A stretch of 64,000 nt of DNA from Luteibacter sp. SG786 (GTDB taxonomy: Bacteria > Pseudomonadota > Gammaproteobacteria > Xanthomonadales > Rhodanobacteraceae), in NCBI RefSeq assembly GCF_011759605.1, contig NZ_JAAOYX010000001.1:1364001-1428000 (forward strand), written 5' to 3'. Positions 16,467-25,100 of the stretch are shown piece by piece. The notes under the pieces were generated by a model, which did no database searches, was not told where the DNA came from, and worked only from the letters and a program-made list of their open reading frames with translations. Both the position numbers and the translations under genes were made by a program. Every line of letters starts with the position of its first letter. The stretch's first letter is position 1.

Positions 16467-17101
16467 GCATCGTCATTACCGCCTTCGAGAAATCGCCTGA
16501 CGGCGGCATGGGCCTGGCGCGTGACACGCGTGTCCGCTGGGCGCTGGAAGAGGCCGGTCGGCCGTATGACGTCCGCCTCGTTTCCTTCCAGGCCATGAAA
16601 GAGCCGGCGCACCTGGCTGCGCATCCGTTCGGGCAGATTCCCACTTATGAAGAAGATGGGCTTTGCCTGTTCGAGAGTGGCGCCATCGTTTTCCATATCG
16701 CGCAGCGCAACGAAGGCCTGCTTCCCGGCGACGCGCATGCTCGCGCGCGCGCCGTCACCTGGATGTTCGCCGCGCTGAGCACGGTGGAGCCGCCGATCCT
16801 CGACCTTTCGATCGCCAGATTCCAGGAAGGCGACAAGCCATGGGCCGCCGAGCGGATGCCGCTGGTCGCTGACCGTATTCGCCAGCGGCTGGACATGCTT
16901 TCCCGGCACCTGGGCGATGCCGAATGGCTGGACGGCGCGTTCAGCGCCGGCGACCTGATGATGGTATCGGTGCTGCTCCGCACGCGGCCGTCGGGGATTC
17001 TCGACGAATTTCCGAACCTCGCGGCATACGTCGCCCGGGGTGAAGCGCGGCCGGCGTACCAGCGTGCGTTCGCCGCTCAATGGGCCGTGAATGCCGCCTA
17101 G
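16463..17101 (+). CDS. Glutathione S-transferase family protein (second paralogue)
   Basis: A 212-residue GST with TRVRWALEEAGRPYDVRLV, HPFGQIPTYEEDGLCLFESG (cis-Pro and Glu-Ser glutathione contacts) and the alpha-domain block LDGAFSAGDLMMVSVLL. Its N-terminal half is clearly related to the GST at 14863, and both flank the ArsR-AHSA1 pair, so a local duplication is likely. It is transcribed away from ArsR, and its promoter region contains the candidate ArsR operator about 180 bases upstream. Its 3-prime end overlaps a convergent LysR gene by four bases. The substrate is unknown. Confidence 0.92.
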   Translation: MSIVITAFEKSPDGGMGLARDTRVRWALEEAGRPYDVRLVSFQAMKEPAHLAAHPFGQIPTYEEDGLCLFESGAIVFHIAQRNEGLLPGDAHARARAVTWMFAALSTVEPPILDLSIARFQEGDKPWAAERMPLVADRIRQRLDMLSRHLGDAEWLDGAFSAGDLMMVSVLLRTRPSGILDEFPNLAAYVARGEARPAYQRAFAAQWAVNAA

Positions 17102-18018
17102 GGCCGCTCGCCGGCGGCCAGGGAAACCACGAAATCCAGGAATGCGCGCGTCTTCGCCGGCACATGTTGCCGCGAAGGGAGGTAAGCATGGAGCGGGAAT
17201 CGCTCGTCCATCCATTCCGGGAACAGGTTCACCAGGCGGCCCTCGCGGATGAGGGGGGCCGCCGCGAGCCAGAGCATCTGCGCGATGCCCGTACCCGCGA
17301 CGCAGGCATGAACGAGGGCACCGGGATCGTTGACCGTGAGTCGCCCGTTTGTCTCGACCGACAGCGTGCGACGCTTGCCGTGGAATTCCCAGGGAAACGG
17401 CCTGCCGGTTTCTGGATCGCGAAATTCCAGACACGTATGCTGCCCGTTCTCCAATACCTTCGGCTCGCGTGGATGGCCATGGCGTGCCAGATACGCCGGT
17501 GACGCCACGGTGACAACGGCGGTGTCCAGCAACTTCCGCGCGACCAGTCCCGACGACCGGGGCTCGCCGAAACGAACGGCCACGTCGAAACCTTCGCTCA
17601 CCATGTCGCCCAGGTGGTCGCGGGAGAAGAATTCCAGCGACAGTTCCGGATACGTCTCCATGAATCCGGCGATCGGCGCGCCGAGCAGGAAGCCGGAGGC
17701 AACCGGGTCCAGATTGACTCGCAGCGTGCCGCGCACCGTTGCGGCGCCGCGGGCGGCGGCGGTCGCGGCTTCTTCCATGCCCCAGACGTGCGGCATCACC
17801 TGATCGTAGAAACGGCGGCCTTCCTCGGTGAGCGTGACGGAGCGCGTGGTCCGGTTGAAGAGCCGGATGTTCAGTCGCCGCTCCAGTCGAGCTATGGCAC
17901 GGCTGACCCCTGGCGGCGACATGCCGATCGACTCCGAGGCAGCCGTGAAGCTTCCCGTGTCCACGACGGCTGCGAAAACGCCGATGCCGCTGGAAAGGTT
18001 GTGGCCCTGGGGTCGCAT
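17098..18018 (-). CDS. LysR-family transcriptional regulator (CrgA/DsdC-like group)
   Basis: A 306-residue regulator starting at MRPQGHN; a longer reading from 18054 adds 12 residues without support. The winged helix is FAAVVDTGSFTAASESIGMS, PPGVSRAIARLERRLNIRLF and NRTTRSVTLTEEG. The effector domain has GFLLGAPIAGFMETYPELSL, VRFGEPRSSGLVARKLLDT and the GTGIAQMLWLA ridge. It is divergent from an NmrA-like gene 105 bases away, its probable target. AATGT-AGTG-ACATT (18042-18055) between them is a possible LysR box. Confidence 0.92.
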   Translation of the reverse strand: MRPQGHNLSSGIGVFAAVVDTGSFTAASESIGMSPPGVSRAIARLERRLNIRLFNRTTRSVTLTEEGRRFYDQVMPHVWGMEEAATAAARGAATVRGTLRVNLDPVASGFLLGAPIAGFMETYPELSLEFFSRDHLGDMVSEGFDVAVRFGEPRSSGLVARKLLDTAVVTVASPAYLARHGHPREPKVLENGQHTCLEFRDPETGRPFPWEFHGKRRTLSVETNGRLTVNDPGALVHACVAGTGIAQMLWLAAAPLIREGRLVNLFPEWMDERFPLHAYLPSRQHVPAKTRAFLDFVVSLAAGERP

Positions 18019-18041
18019 GGAATAGATAACCGTTCGGCATG

Positions 18042-18055
18042 AATGTAGTGACATT
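18042..18055. promoter_or_regulatory. Short dyad in the LysR/NmrA divergent promoter
   Basis: AATGT (18042-18046) and ACATT (18051-18055) are perfect arms with four bases between, followed by the AT-rich TTATATCATTTTG. The dyad sits 24 bases from the LysR start and 69 from the NmrA-like start, the usual place for a LysR-type site. The arms are short, so this is weak evidence. Confidence 0.35.
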
Positions 18056-18123
18056 TATATCATTTTGTTTCCATGGCGAATTGCCGATCCTTGGCTCCCC
18101 AAGTCATCGAGAGGCGCAATGAG

Positions 18124-18987
18124 ATGTTCGCCATTACAGGCATCACGGGAAAAGTAGGCGGGGGCACGGCGCGAGCACTGTTGGCGGCCGGCCGTACCGT
18201 ACGCGCCGTCGCGCGCGATCCGGCACGGGCAAGCGCGTGGCGGGAGCGAGGCTGCGACGTCGCGCTGGCAGACATGAGCGATGCCGGTGCACTCGCGCGT
18301 GCGTTCTCCGGCACGGAAGGCGTCTTCGTGTTGCTCCCGCCCGTGTTCGATCCCAGCCCGGGTTTTCCCGAATCGGGCGCCGTCGTCTCCGCCGTGCGCG
18401 AAGCACTCCTGGCGGCGCGTCCTGGCAAGGTGGTCTGCCTGTCGACCATCGGCGCACAAGCCACACAGGAAAACCTGCTCACCCAGCTGACACGTCTGGA
18501 GCAGGCGCTGGGCGATCTGCCGATTCCGGTGACCTTCCTCCGTCCCGGCTGGTTCATGGAAAACGCCGAGTGGGACATTCCGTCCGCGCGTGAAGGCAGG
18601 CTGCCGAGCTTCCTTCAGCCGCTCGATCGCGGCATCCCGATGGTGGCCACCGCGGATGTCGGCCGCGTCGCCGCCGAGTTGTTGCAGGAGACCTGGAGCG
18701 GCACACGTGTCGTGGAACTGGAGGGCCCCTCGCGCGTTGCGCCAAACGACATCGCGGCGGCGTTCGCGAACGTGGTGGGTCGCCCCGTTCGTGCGGAAGC
18801 GGTCCCGCGCGATACCTGGGAGACGTTGTTCCGCTCACAGGGAATGCGTCACCCGGAACCGCGGATGAGGATGATCGACGGCTTCAACGAAGGGTGGATC
18901 GATTTCGAGGGTCGTCCCGACAGCGTCCGCAAAGGCGAGGTCACGCTGGAGACTGTATTGAAGGAACTGGTTGCCAGGGCTGAATGA
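18124..18987 (+). CDS. NAD(P)H-binding NmrA-like oxidoreductase
   Basis: A 287-residue protein starting MFAITGITGKVGGGTARALL after GAGAGGCGCAATGAG. The TGxTGxVG loop, the VRAVARDPARASAWRERGCD second strand, FVLLPPVFDP and VTFLRPGWFMENAEW are typical of the NmrA/QOR2-like atypical SDRs, which bind NADP and act either as quinone or redox reductases or as redox sensors. It is divergent from the LysR gene. Its stop lies eight bases from the convergent ChrA end. Confidence 0.9.
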   Translation: MFAITGITGKVGGGTARALLAAGRTVRAVARDPARASAWRERGCDVALADMSDAGALARAFSGTEGVFVLLPPVFDPSPGFPESGAVVSAVREALLAARPGKVVCLSTIGAQATQENLLTQLTRLEQALGDLPIPVTFLRPGWFMENAEWDIPSAREGRLPSFLQPLDRGIPMVATADVGRVAAELLQETWSGTRVVELEGPSRVAPNDIAAAFANVVGRPVRAEAVPRDTWETLFRSQGMRHPEPRMRMIDGFNEGWIDFEGRPDSVRKGEVTLETVLKELVARAE

Positions 18988-18994
18988 GCAGCCG

Positions 18995-20179
18995 TCACAT
19001 CGCGGCGATCCAACCGAACAATCCGGCGAAACCCACCACCAGTATGGGCGGCATGCGACCTAGGGTGAGGAGACCGAACGCCAGGATCGCCAGCACCAGA
19101 TCGCTCTTGCCATGGATGGCACCGATCCACACCGGGTCATAAAAGGCGGACGTCAGGATGCCTACGACACCGGCATTCACCCCGGCCATGGCGCTTCGAA
19201 TGTTCCGGCTTTCCCGCAATGACTCCCAGAACGGCAGCGCACCGACCAGCACGAGGAACGCCGGAAGGAAAATGGTCGCAAGGAGCGCGAGGCCACCGGT
19301 CCATCCGTGCAACGGCCCTTGCGCCACCGCACCGAGGTAGGCGGCGAAGGTAAACAGAGGACCCGGCACAGCTTGTGCGGCGCCGTAGCCCGCAATGAAG
19401 TCGGCATTGCTCACGGCGCCGTTGGGCACCACGGCCGCCTGCAGGAGGGGCAGCACCACGTGGCCGCCCCCGAAAACCAGTCCACCGGCACGGTAGACCC
19501 CTGCCACGAGCGAGAGCATGGACGACCCGGTCGCGGCCGCACACAGCGGAAGTGCAACGAAGGGCAGCGCGAAAAGGACAAGCGCCACGGCGCCGGTCCT
19601 GCGCGTCACGCTGTACCGGTGGGCGTGCACACCCACCGGCTGCCGGATGTCGAGGAGCCAGTAACCGAACAGGCCGGTGACAGCGATGGCGAGGATCTGC
19701 CCCATGGAGGAAGGAAGCAGGGTGGCCAACAGCGCGGCGAGAATTGCGAGAGCGGCGCGCGGACGGTCCGGGCACAACGTGCGAGCCATGCCCCATATCG
19801 CCTGCGCGACGATCGCGACCGCCACCACCTTGAAGCCGTGCACCCAGCCGGATTGGGCGATGGACTGGTACTGCGCCACGCCATAGGCGAAGAGGATCAT
19901 TGCGATGGCGGAGGGAAGGGTGAATCCCAACCAGGCGGCCAACAGGCCCGGCCAGCCGGCGCGTCCGAGGCCCAACGCCATGCCGACCTGGCTGCTCGCA
20001 GGTCCGGGAAGGAACTGGCAAAGGGCGACGAGATCGGAAAAGGCGACGTCGTCCAGCCAGCGCCGACGCCCGACGAACTCGTTACGGAAATACCCGATGT
20101 GGGCGATCGGGCCGCCGAACGAAGTCAGCCCCAGGCGCAGGAAGACGAGGAAGACTTCCAGGGCGCTCTTAGGTGGCAT
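18995..20179 (-). CDS. chrA: Chromate transporter, ChrA family (two-domain form)
   Basis: A 394-residue membrane protein of the long CHR form. Two homologous halves are seen: FLVFLRLGLTSFGGPIAHIG with LCQFLPGPASSQVGMALG in the first, and GLVFGGGHVVLPLLQAAV with GYGAAQAVPGPLFTFAAYLG in the second. These are the conserved CHR motifs, with about 10-12 membrane segments. Characterised members export chromate from the cytoplasm, giving resistance; some members have other roles. A LysR gene lies 76 bases upstream on the same strand. No ChrB-like regulator is present. Confidence 0.92.
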   Translation of the reverse strand: MPPKSALEVFLVFLRLGLTSFGGPIAHIGYFRNEFVGRRRWLDDVAFSDLVALCQFLPGPASSQVGMALGLGRAGWPGLLAAWLGFTLPSAIAMILFAYGVAQYQSIAQSGWVHGFKVVAVAIVAQAIWGMARTLCPDRPRAALAILAALLATLLPSSMGQILAIAVTGLFGYWLLDIRQPVGVHAHRYSVTRRTGAVALVLFALPFVALPLCAAATGSSMLSLVAGVYRAGGLVFGGGHVVLPLLQAAVVPNGAVSNADFIAGYGAAQAVPGPLFTFAAYLGAVAQGPLHGWTGGLALLATIFLPAFLVLVGALPFWESLRESRNIRSAMAGVNAGVVGILTSAFYDPVWIGAIHGKSDLVLAILAFGLLTLGRMPPILVVGFAGLFGWIAAM

Positions 20180-20254
20180 GGGGGGCGGGCACTCGCATCA
20201 CCGTGGCTACGGAACCGGAACGTGTGTAGCACGACGGGCATGTCGGGCGCTTGC

Positions 20255-21178
20255 TTAAACGGTCAACGGCACCAGGTGTTCCCAGCGCTCGCTCATGGCC
20301 GTCACGCTCTTCTGCACGAAGCGCACGAAGTTGAGCGTCACATCGCTCACGACGCGGCCCGACATGGTGAGGGCGTGCAGCGGCAGGGGCGACGGTTCGA
20401 AGGATTCCAGAATCGTGCGAAGACGTCCGTTGCCCAGGTCGTCCGCCACCATGTAGAGCGGAAACTGCGCGAAGCCCACGCCGGCACGTGCCGCGCTGAG
20501 CAGGGCGCCGAGGTCGGCGGAGGCCATGCGGCCGTTGCGCCGGCGAGGCGTCAGGCCGCGGAACATCCAGTACCCCGATGTTTCGCTGGCGTAGCTGAGG
20601 CAGTGCGCTTCGTCCAGCTGCGCCGGATGCTCCGGCGCGCCCAGACGGCGGATCAGGTCCGGACTGCCCACGGTGACGACACGCACGTCGCCGAGCGATC
20701 GCGCCACGATGTCGCCGCTGTCGGGCAGGGTTTCCCGCAGGCTGAAGATCACGTCGGCCTGCTGGAGCAGCAGGGCCTCGAAGTCGCTGCCACCGGTGCT
20801 CACCGACAGGCGGATCTTCGGATGGATCGCGGCGAAGCCGGGCACGAGTTCGGCCACGAGCGGCGAGAGAAGTCCCTGTGCCTCGATGCGCACCAGGCTG
20901 TTCGGCGTGCCGGGCTGGGCAGCGGCCTGTTCGGCGGCAGTGGCTGCCTCGCACATGGCCACGGCGTGGCGATATACGCGCTCGCCAGTCGCCGTGACCG
21001 CGAATTGCCGTGCGTTGCGGTGGAGCAGGCGCGCGCCGAGGCGCTCTTCGAGGGCAATGATGCGGCGGCTGAGCAATGACCGCGTCGTGCCCAGCCGGGC
21101 GGCCGCGGAGGAAAACCCGCCGGCCTCGATCACCTGTACCAACAGGAACAGGTCGCTGAGATTATTGATTCGTTCCAT
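20255..21178 (-). CDS. LysR-family transcriptional regulator
   Basis: A 307-residue regulator starting MERINNLSDLFLLVQVIEAG. The HTH block is GGFSSAAARLGTTRSLLSRR and LEERLGARLLHRNARQFAVT. The effector domain has LVRIEAQGLLSPLVAELVPG, VIFSLRETLPDSGDIVARSL and RAGVGFAQFPLYMVADD. It is on the same strand as chrA and could be co-transcribed with it, but LysR regulators usually act on a divergent gene. The divergent neighbour is the response regulator at 21398, more than 200 bases away. The target is uncertain. Confidence 0.9.
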   Translation of the reverse strand: MERINNLSDLFLLVQVIEAGGFSSAAARLGTTRSLLSRRIIALEERLGARLLHRNARQFAVTATGERVYRHAVAMCEAATAAEQAAAQPGTPNSLVRIEAQGLLSPLVAELVPGFAAIHPKIRLSVSTGGSDFEALLLQQADVIFSLRETLPDSGDIVARSLGDVRVVTVGSPDLIRRLGAPEHPAQLDEAHCLSYASETSGYWMFRGLTPRRRNGRMASADLGALLSAARAGVGFAQFPLYMVADDLGNGRLRTILESFEPSPLPLHALTMSGRVVSDVTLNFVRFVQKSVTAMSERWEHLVPLTV

Positions 21179-21265
21179 TACGTGCGTTCCCCCCGGCACC
21201 CAGCCGGAAAGTGCGCGCTCCCACCGTGACGGCACCCCTGCGTGCCGTCGGGGATACTAACGAAG

Positions 21266-21281
21266 TGTGACGTGCGTCACA
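21266..21281. promoter_or_regulatory. Perfect CRP/Clp-type site upstream of the response regulator
   Basis: TGTGA-CGTGCG-TCACA matches the CRP consensus exactly on both half-sites. Xanthomonad Clp and enteric CRP share this recognition sequence. It is centred about 75 bases upstream of the start point expected from the TATACT element at 21337, a plausible activator distance. A second perfect site precedes the giant surface-protein gene. Confidence 0.65.
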
Positions 21282-21301
21282 TTTGCGCGGGCGGCACTTT
21301 T

Positions 21302-21317
21302 CTTTGCCGGAGCGGAA
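21302..21317. promoter_or_regulatory. Sixteen-bp element shared with the giant-protein promoter (copy 1)
   Basis: CTTTGCCGGAGCGGAA occurs here and again, identically, at 25804-25819, 208 bases upstream of the giant gene start. This copy overlaps the expected -35 position of the TATACT (21337-21342) promoter of the response regulator gene. It may be a binding site for that response regulator, allowing autoregulation; this is inference. Confidence 0.5.
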
Positions 21318-21336
21318 AAAAGTCCTCGGGAAGGCC

Positions 21337-21342
21337 TATACT
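21337..21342 (+). promoter_or_regulatory. TATACT -10 element for the response regulator gene
   Basis: TATACT lies 56 bases before the ATG at 21398 in otherwise GC-rich DNA. The -35 position is poor (GGAAAA), fitting activator dependence on the CRP-like site and the 16-bp element just upstream. Confidence 0.45.
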
Positions 21343-21397
21343 CGCTCCGAAAATGCGTAGTCTTCACGCCGGCTGCGCATCCGCAGGGGGACCGAAC

Positions 21398-22180
21398 ATG
21401 CCCAGTCAGGACCGCCACATCCTGGTCATCGACGACGCGCCAGAGAACATCCGCGAGCTGTTGCAGGCCCTCCGGGGCCAGTCCTGGCGGGTGACCCTGG
21501 CGACCACCGCCCAGCAGGGTTACCAGCGCGCGCAATCGCTGCTTCCGGACCTGATCCTCCTCGACGTGCGTATGCCGGGCATGGACGGTTTCGCCCTGTG
21601 CCGGCTTCTGCAGGAACTGCCGAGGGCGAGGGAGACGCCGATCCTCTTCCTGACCTCCGCCGCCAGCCCGGAGGAGCGGTTGGAGGGCCTCAACCACGGT
21701 GCCGTCGACTACATCCTCAAGACCTGCGAGCCCGCCGAGTTGCTGGCCCGGGTGCAGATCCATCTCCGTCTCGCCCGCCGGACGGAAGCCCCCGACGATG
21801 TGCCCGAAGGCACGCCGTCGCGCGACGAGGTGGTGCTGCGCGCCGCCATGCGCCTGATAAGCAAGCGCCTCTCGTCTCCGTTCACGCTGGAGGAGATCGC
21901 ATCGGCGGTCGGTACTTACGACAAGCGGTTGTCCGCCATCTTCCGCCAACAGCTGGGCATGACCGTCTTCGCGTGGATCCGCGAGGAGCGCCTGCGCAAG
22001 AGCCGTGAGCTGCTCGCCGACACGACACTGGGCATGCAGGAGATCGCCGAGAACATCGGGTTCCGCAGCGCCTGCAATTTCACCACGGCCTTCCGGGAGC
22101 GGCTGGGCGTGACCCCTAGCCAGTACCGGCGATCGGCGCGGCAGGAAGCGCTTCCTGAAATGGCTCACCGTGGCGGCTGA
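21398..22180 (+). CDS. Response regulator: receiver domain plus AraC-type HTH
   Basis: A 260-residue protein starting MPSQDRHILVIDD after CAGGGGGA. The receiver is complete: Asp12-Asp13 in VIDDAPENI, phospho-acceptor Asp56 in LILLDVRMPGMDG, Thr in ILFLTSA and Lys in YILKTCEP. A 35-residue linker leads to an AraC DNA-binding domain (FTLEEIASAVGTYDKRLSAI, MQEIAENIGFRSACNFTTAF, VTPSQYRRSAR). The gene overlaps the hybrid kinase downstream by 11 bases, so they are a translationally coupled pair. With the kinase's own receiver degenerate, this receiver is the likely phosphate target. Confidence 0.92.
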   Translation: MPSQDRHILVIDDAPENIRELLQALRGQSWRVTLATTAQQGYQRAQSLLPDLILLDVRMPGMDGFALCRLLQELPRARETPILFLTSAASPEERLEGLNHGAVDYILKTCEPAELLARVQIHLRLARRTEAPDDVPEGTPSRDEVVLRAAMRLISKRLSSPFTLEEIASAVGTYDKRLSAIFRQQLGMTVFAWIREERLRKSRELLADTTLGMQEIAENIGFRSACNFTTAFRERLGVTPSQYRRSARQEALPEMAHRGG

Positions 22181-25100
22181 GCAAGGTTCGCGACGCCGCT
22201 CCGGGGCATGGCGTTGGCTGTTCGCGGCACTCGTTGCCGTGTGTTCGTGCGGGTGGGGCGAGGCGTTCGCCTCCGCCGTGCAGTTGCCCCTGACGGTCTA
22301 CGCACAGGACAGCGGACTCACCAGTTTGTCCGTGGTCCGCATGTACGAGGATCGCGACGGATTCCTGTGGGTGGGCACGGAAAAGGGCCTCTACCGTTTC
22401 GACGGCCTCGGTTTCAACGCGCTCGGCCAAGCGCAGGGATTCCAGACGTCGGAAGTGATCAGCCTCGACGAGGATTCCGACGGCCATCTCTGGGTCGCGT
22501 CGCGTGCCGGCCTGCAGAGGCGTGGTCGCAACGGAAAGTTCGATTGGGTCAGGCCCGACGGCAAGCCGCTGTTCGCGGATCGCGGGCAGACGCTGGCCGC
22601 CGACGGGCGCGGCGGCATGCTGGTAGTGAGCGGCCATCGCCTGCTGCAGTTGGCACAGGATGCCGCCGGCCTCTGGACCGCCGGCCCCCTGGAACCCGCT
22701 GCGGAGACCGGCGCCGGTGACACCACGGCCGTGCTCCATCGCAACGGCACCACGTGGTTCGGTTGCGGCAGCACCCTGTGCAGGCTGCGCAACGGCGTGC
22801 TCACGCGCTACGGAACGGGTCAGGGCGTGCCCGCCGACAAGTGGCTGGGGCTCCTTGCTTCCCGGGACGGCAGTCTTTGGGCGCGCGGCATCCGCCATGT
22901 GATTCGTCTGGCCCCTGGCGCGTCGGAGTTCACGGTGCACGACATGCCGGGCGGCCACACCGAAGTGGCGGCGTCCAGTATCGATATCGTCGAGGACAGG
23001 GCGGGGCGCATCGTCACGCGAACCGACGTCGGCATTGCACGCTGGGATGGCGCCAAATGGGAGCTCTACGACCCGGGCAACGGCTTGCCGGATGTCGGTG
23101 TCTCGTCGATGGTGGCCGACCAGGACGGCATGATCTGGATGGGCACGTATGGCCGCGGCGTCTATTACTGGAGCAGCGCGGACGCCGTGGAGAACTGGAC
23201 CTCCGCGCAAGGCCTGAGCGGCAGCCTCGTCTGGTCGATCGCGCGCGGCGACGCCCATTCGGTCTGGCTTGCCGGCGAGGCGGGCGGCGAAGTGATCGTG
23301 CCGGAAGAGGGTCGCGCGCACCGCTGGCCGCTCGCGGTGCCGCCGCCCACCCAGGCACACGCCGTGATCGCCGACCGCGACGGCGCGATCTGGTACTTCC
23401 TCTTCGACGGCCGCGTGCTGAAGTACGAGCCGGCGACAAAACGCACGACCGAGGTCGGCGTCCTGCCGTACCTCGTCCGCGGAGCGCTCCTCGATCGCGC
23501 CGGCCGCTTCTGGGCGTACACACTCGGGGGGCTTTATGAAGTGGATGCCGCGGCACACGAGGTGAAACCCGCGGCCCCTTCGCTCATCCCGTCCACCATG
23601 TGCTCCGACATGGCCGAGGATGCCGACGGCCGCCTGTGGGCCGCATGCAGCTCCGGTCTCTATCGCCGCAACGCGCAAGGGTGGGCTCGCGTGCGCGTGC
23701 AGCCGGACGAATTGCCGGGCGGCTACGAGAACGTGGCGGTCACGCCCGACGGGAAGCTGTGGCTGAGTTCGCTGCAACCCGGCTTGTTCGTGGGCCACGT
23801 GGGCGACGGCAGCGATGTGACCGTCGCCCCGGTCGACGATCCGCTGCTGGCGGATACGCGCTTCTATTTCCTGCGATCCGACCGCCGCGGCCGCCTCTGG
23901 GCCGGCGGCGGGAATGGTGTGGACGTGCTCGACCAGGGCGCGTGGGTGCGCTTGTCCATGCGCGATGGCCTCCTGTGGGACGAAACCAACCACGGCGCAT
24001 TCTTCGCCGACGATGACGGCACCGTGTGGATCGGCGCGCCCATCGGTCTGACGCACGTGCTGGATACGGAGCAATTGCTCGCGCCCCGGCAGATTCGCCC
24101 GCTGCTGCTCGCATCGAGTTACGGCGGCCATGATGTGGCGCCGTCCGCCACGGTGGCCTTCCGCAATGCAGCTGCGCTCGTGCTGCGCTTTGGCGCGGCA
24201 GGCAACAGCGCCGGCCATCCGGTCCGTTTCCGCTATCGCCTATCGGGTGTGGACGAGGGCTGGGTGGATACGGCGCAGCGCGAGGTCCGCTATGCCTCGT
24301 TGCCGCCGGGCGACTACCGTTTCGAATTGACGGCGGTGGACGTGAACCGGCGCAGCAGGTCGGAGCCTGTCGCCTTCACATTGACCGTGTCTCCGCCGTG
24401 GTGGCTCACCCCATGGGCCTATGCGGGCGAAGCGGCTGCAGTTCTCCTGCTCATCGTGTTGGCCTGGCGCTGGCGCACCCGTTTGCTGATCGCGCATGCG
24501 CAGCGCCTGGAAGGCATCGTGCAGAAGCGCACGGCGGAACTGAGGCAATCGCTCCAGGCCCGCCGCATGCTGCTCGCGCACGTGGGCCACGACCTCCGCG
24601 CGCCGCTGGGTGCGATCATGAACGCGGTCAGGCGCTGGCGGGTCGGCGATGCCGGGCGCGATTATCCACGGATCATCGAGCGCCACGTGCGCCAGCAGAT
24701 GGAGTTGATCGACGACCTGCTGGAATTCTCGCGCGGCGAACTGACCGGCCTCCAGCTCGAACCGCAAGCCGGTTATCTGCATGGGTTCATCCATGACGTG
24801 GCCGAGCAGGCCTCGTTGCTCGTGGAGCGCCACGGCAATCGTTTCGAATGCCGCTTCGACGAGCGCATGCCCGCCGTGGTGGTGGCGGACTTCCGGCGTT
24901 TGCGCCAGGTGCTGTTGAACCTGCTGGGCAACGCCGCAAAGTTCACCCACGACGGCACCGTCGTCTTCCGCGTGGACGCCGTGCCGGAGCGTGTGGGGCG
25001 GGTGCGGCTCGTCTTCACGGTGGAAGACACGGGCATCGGCATGGATGCGGGAGCGCTCGAATCGCTGCAGCAACCGTTCACCCGGGGCGGCAACGCCACG

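Noticed and set aside
19307-21079. A 590-codon open frame antisense to chrA and the LysR gene
   Set aside because: The translation is His/Arg/Gly-rich without any fold pattern, while both minus-strand genes beneath it have clear family signatures.
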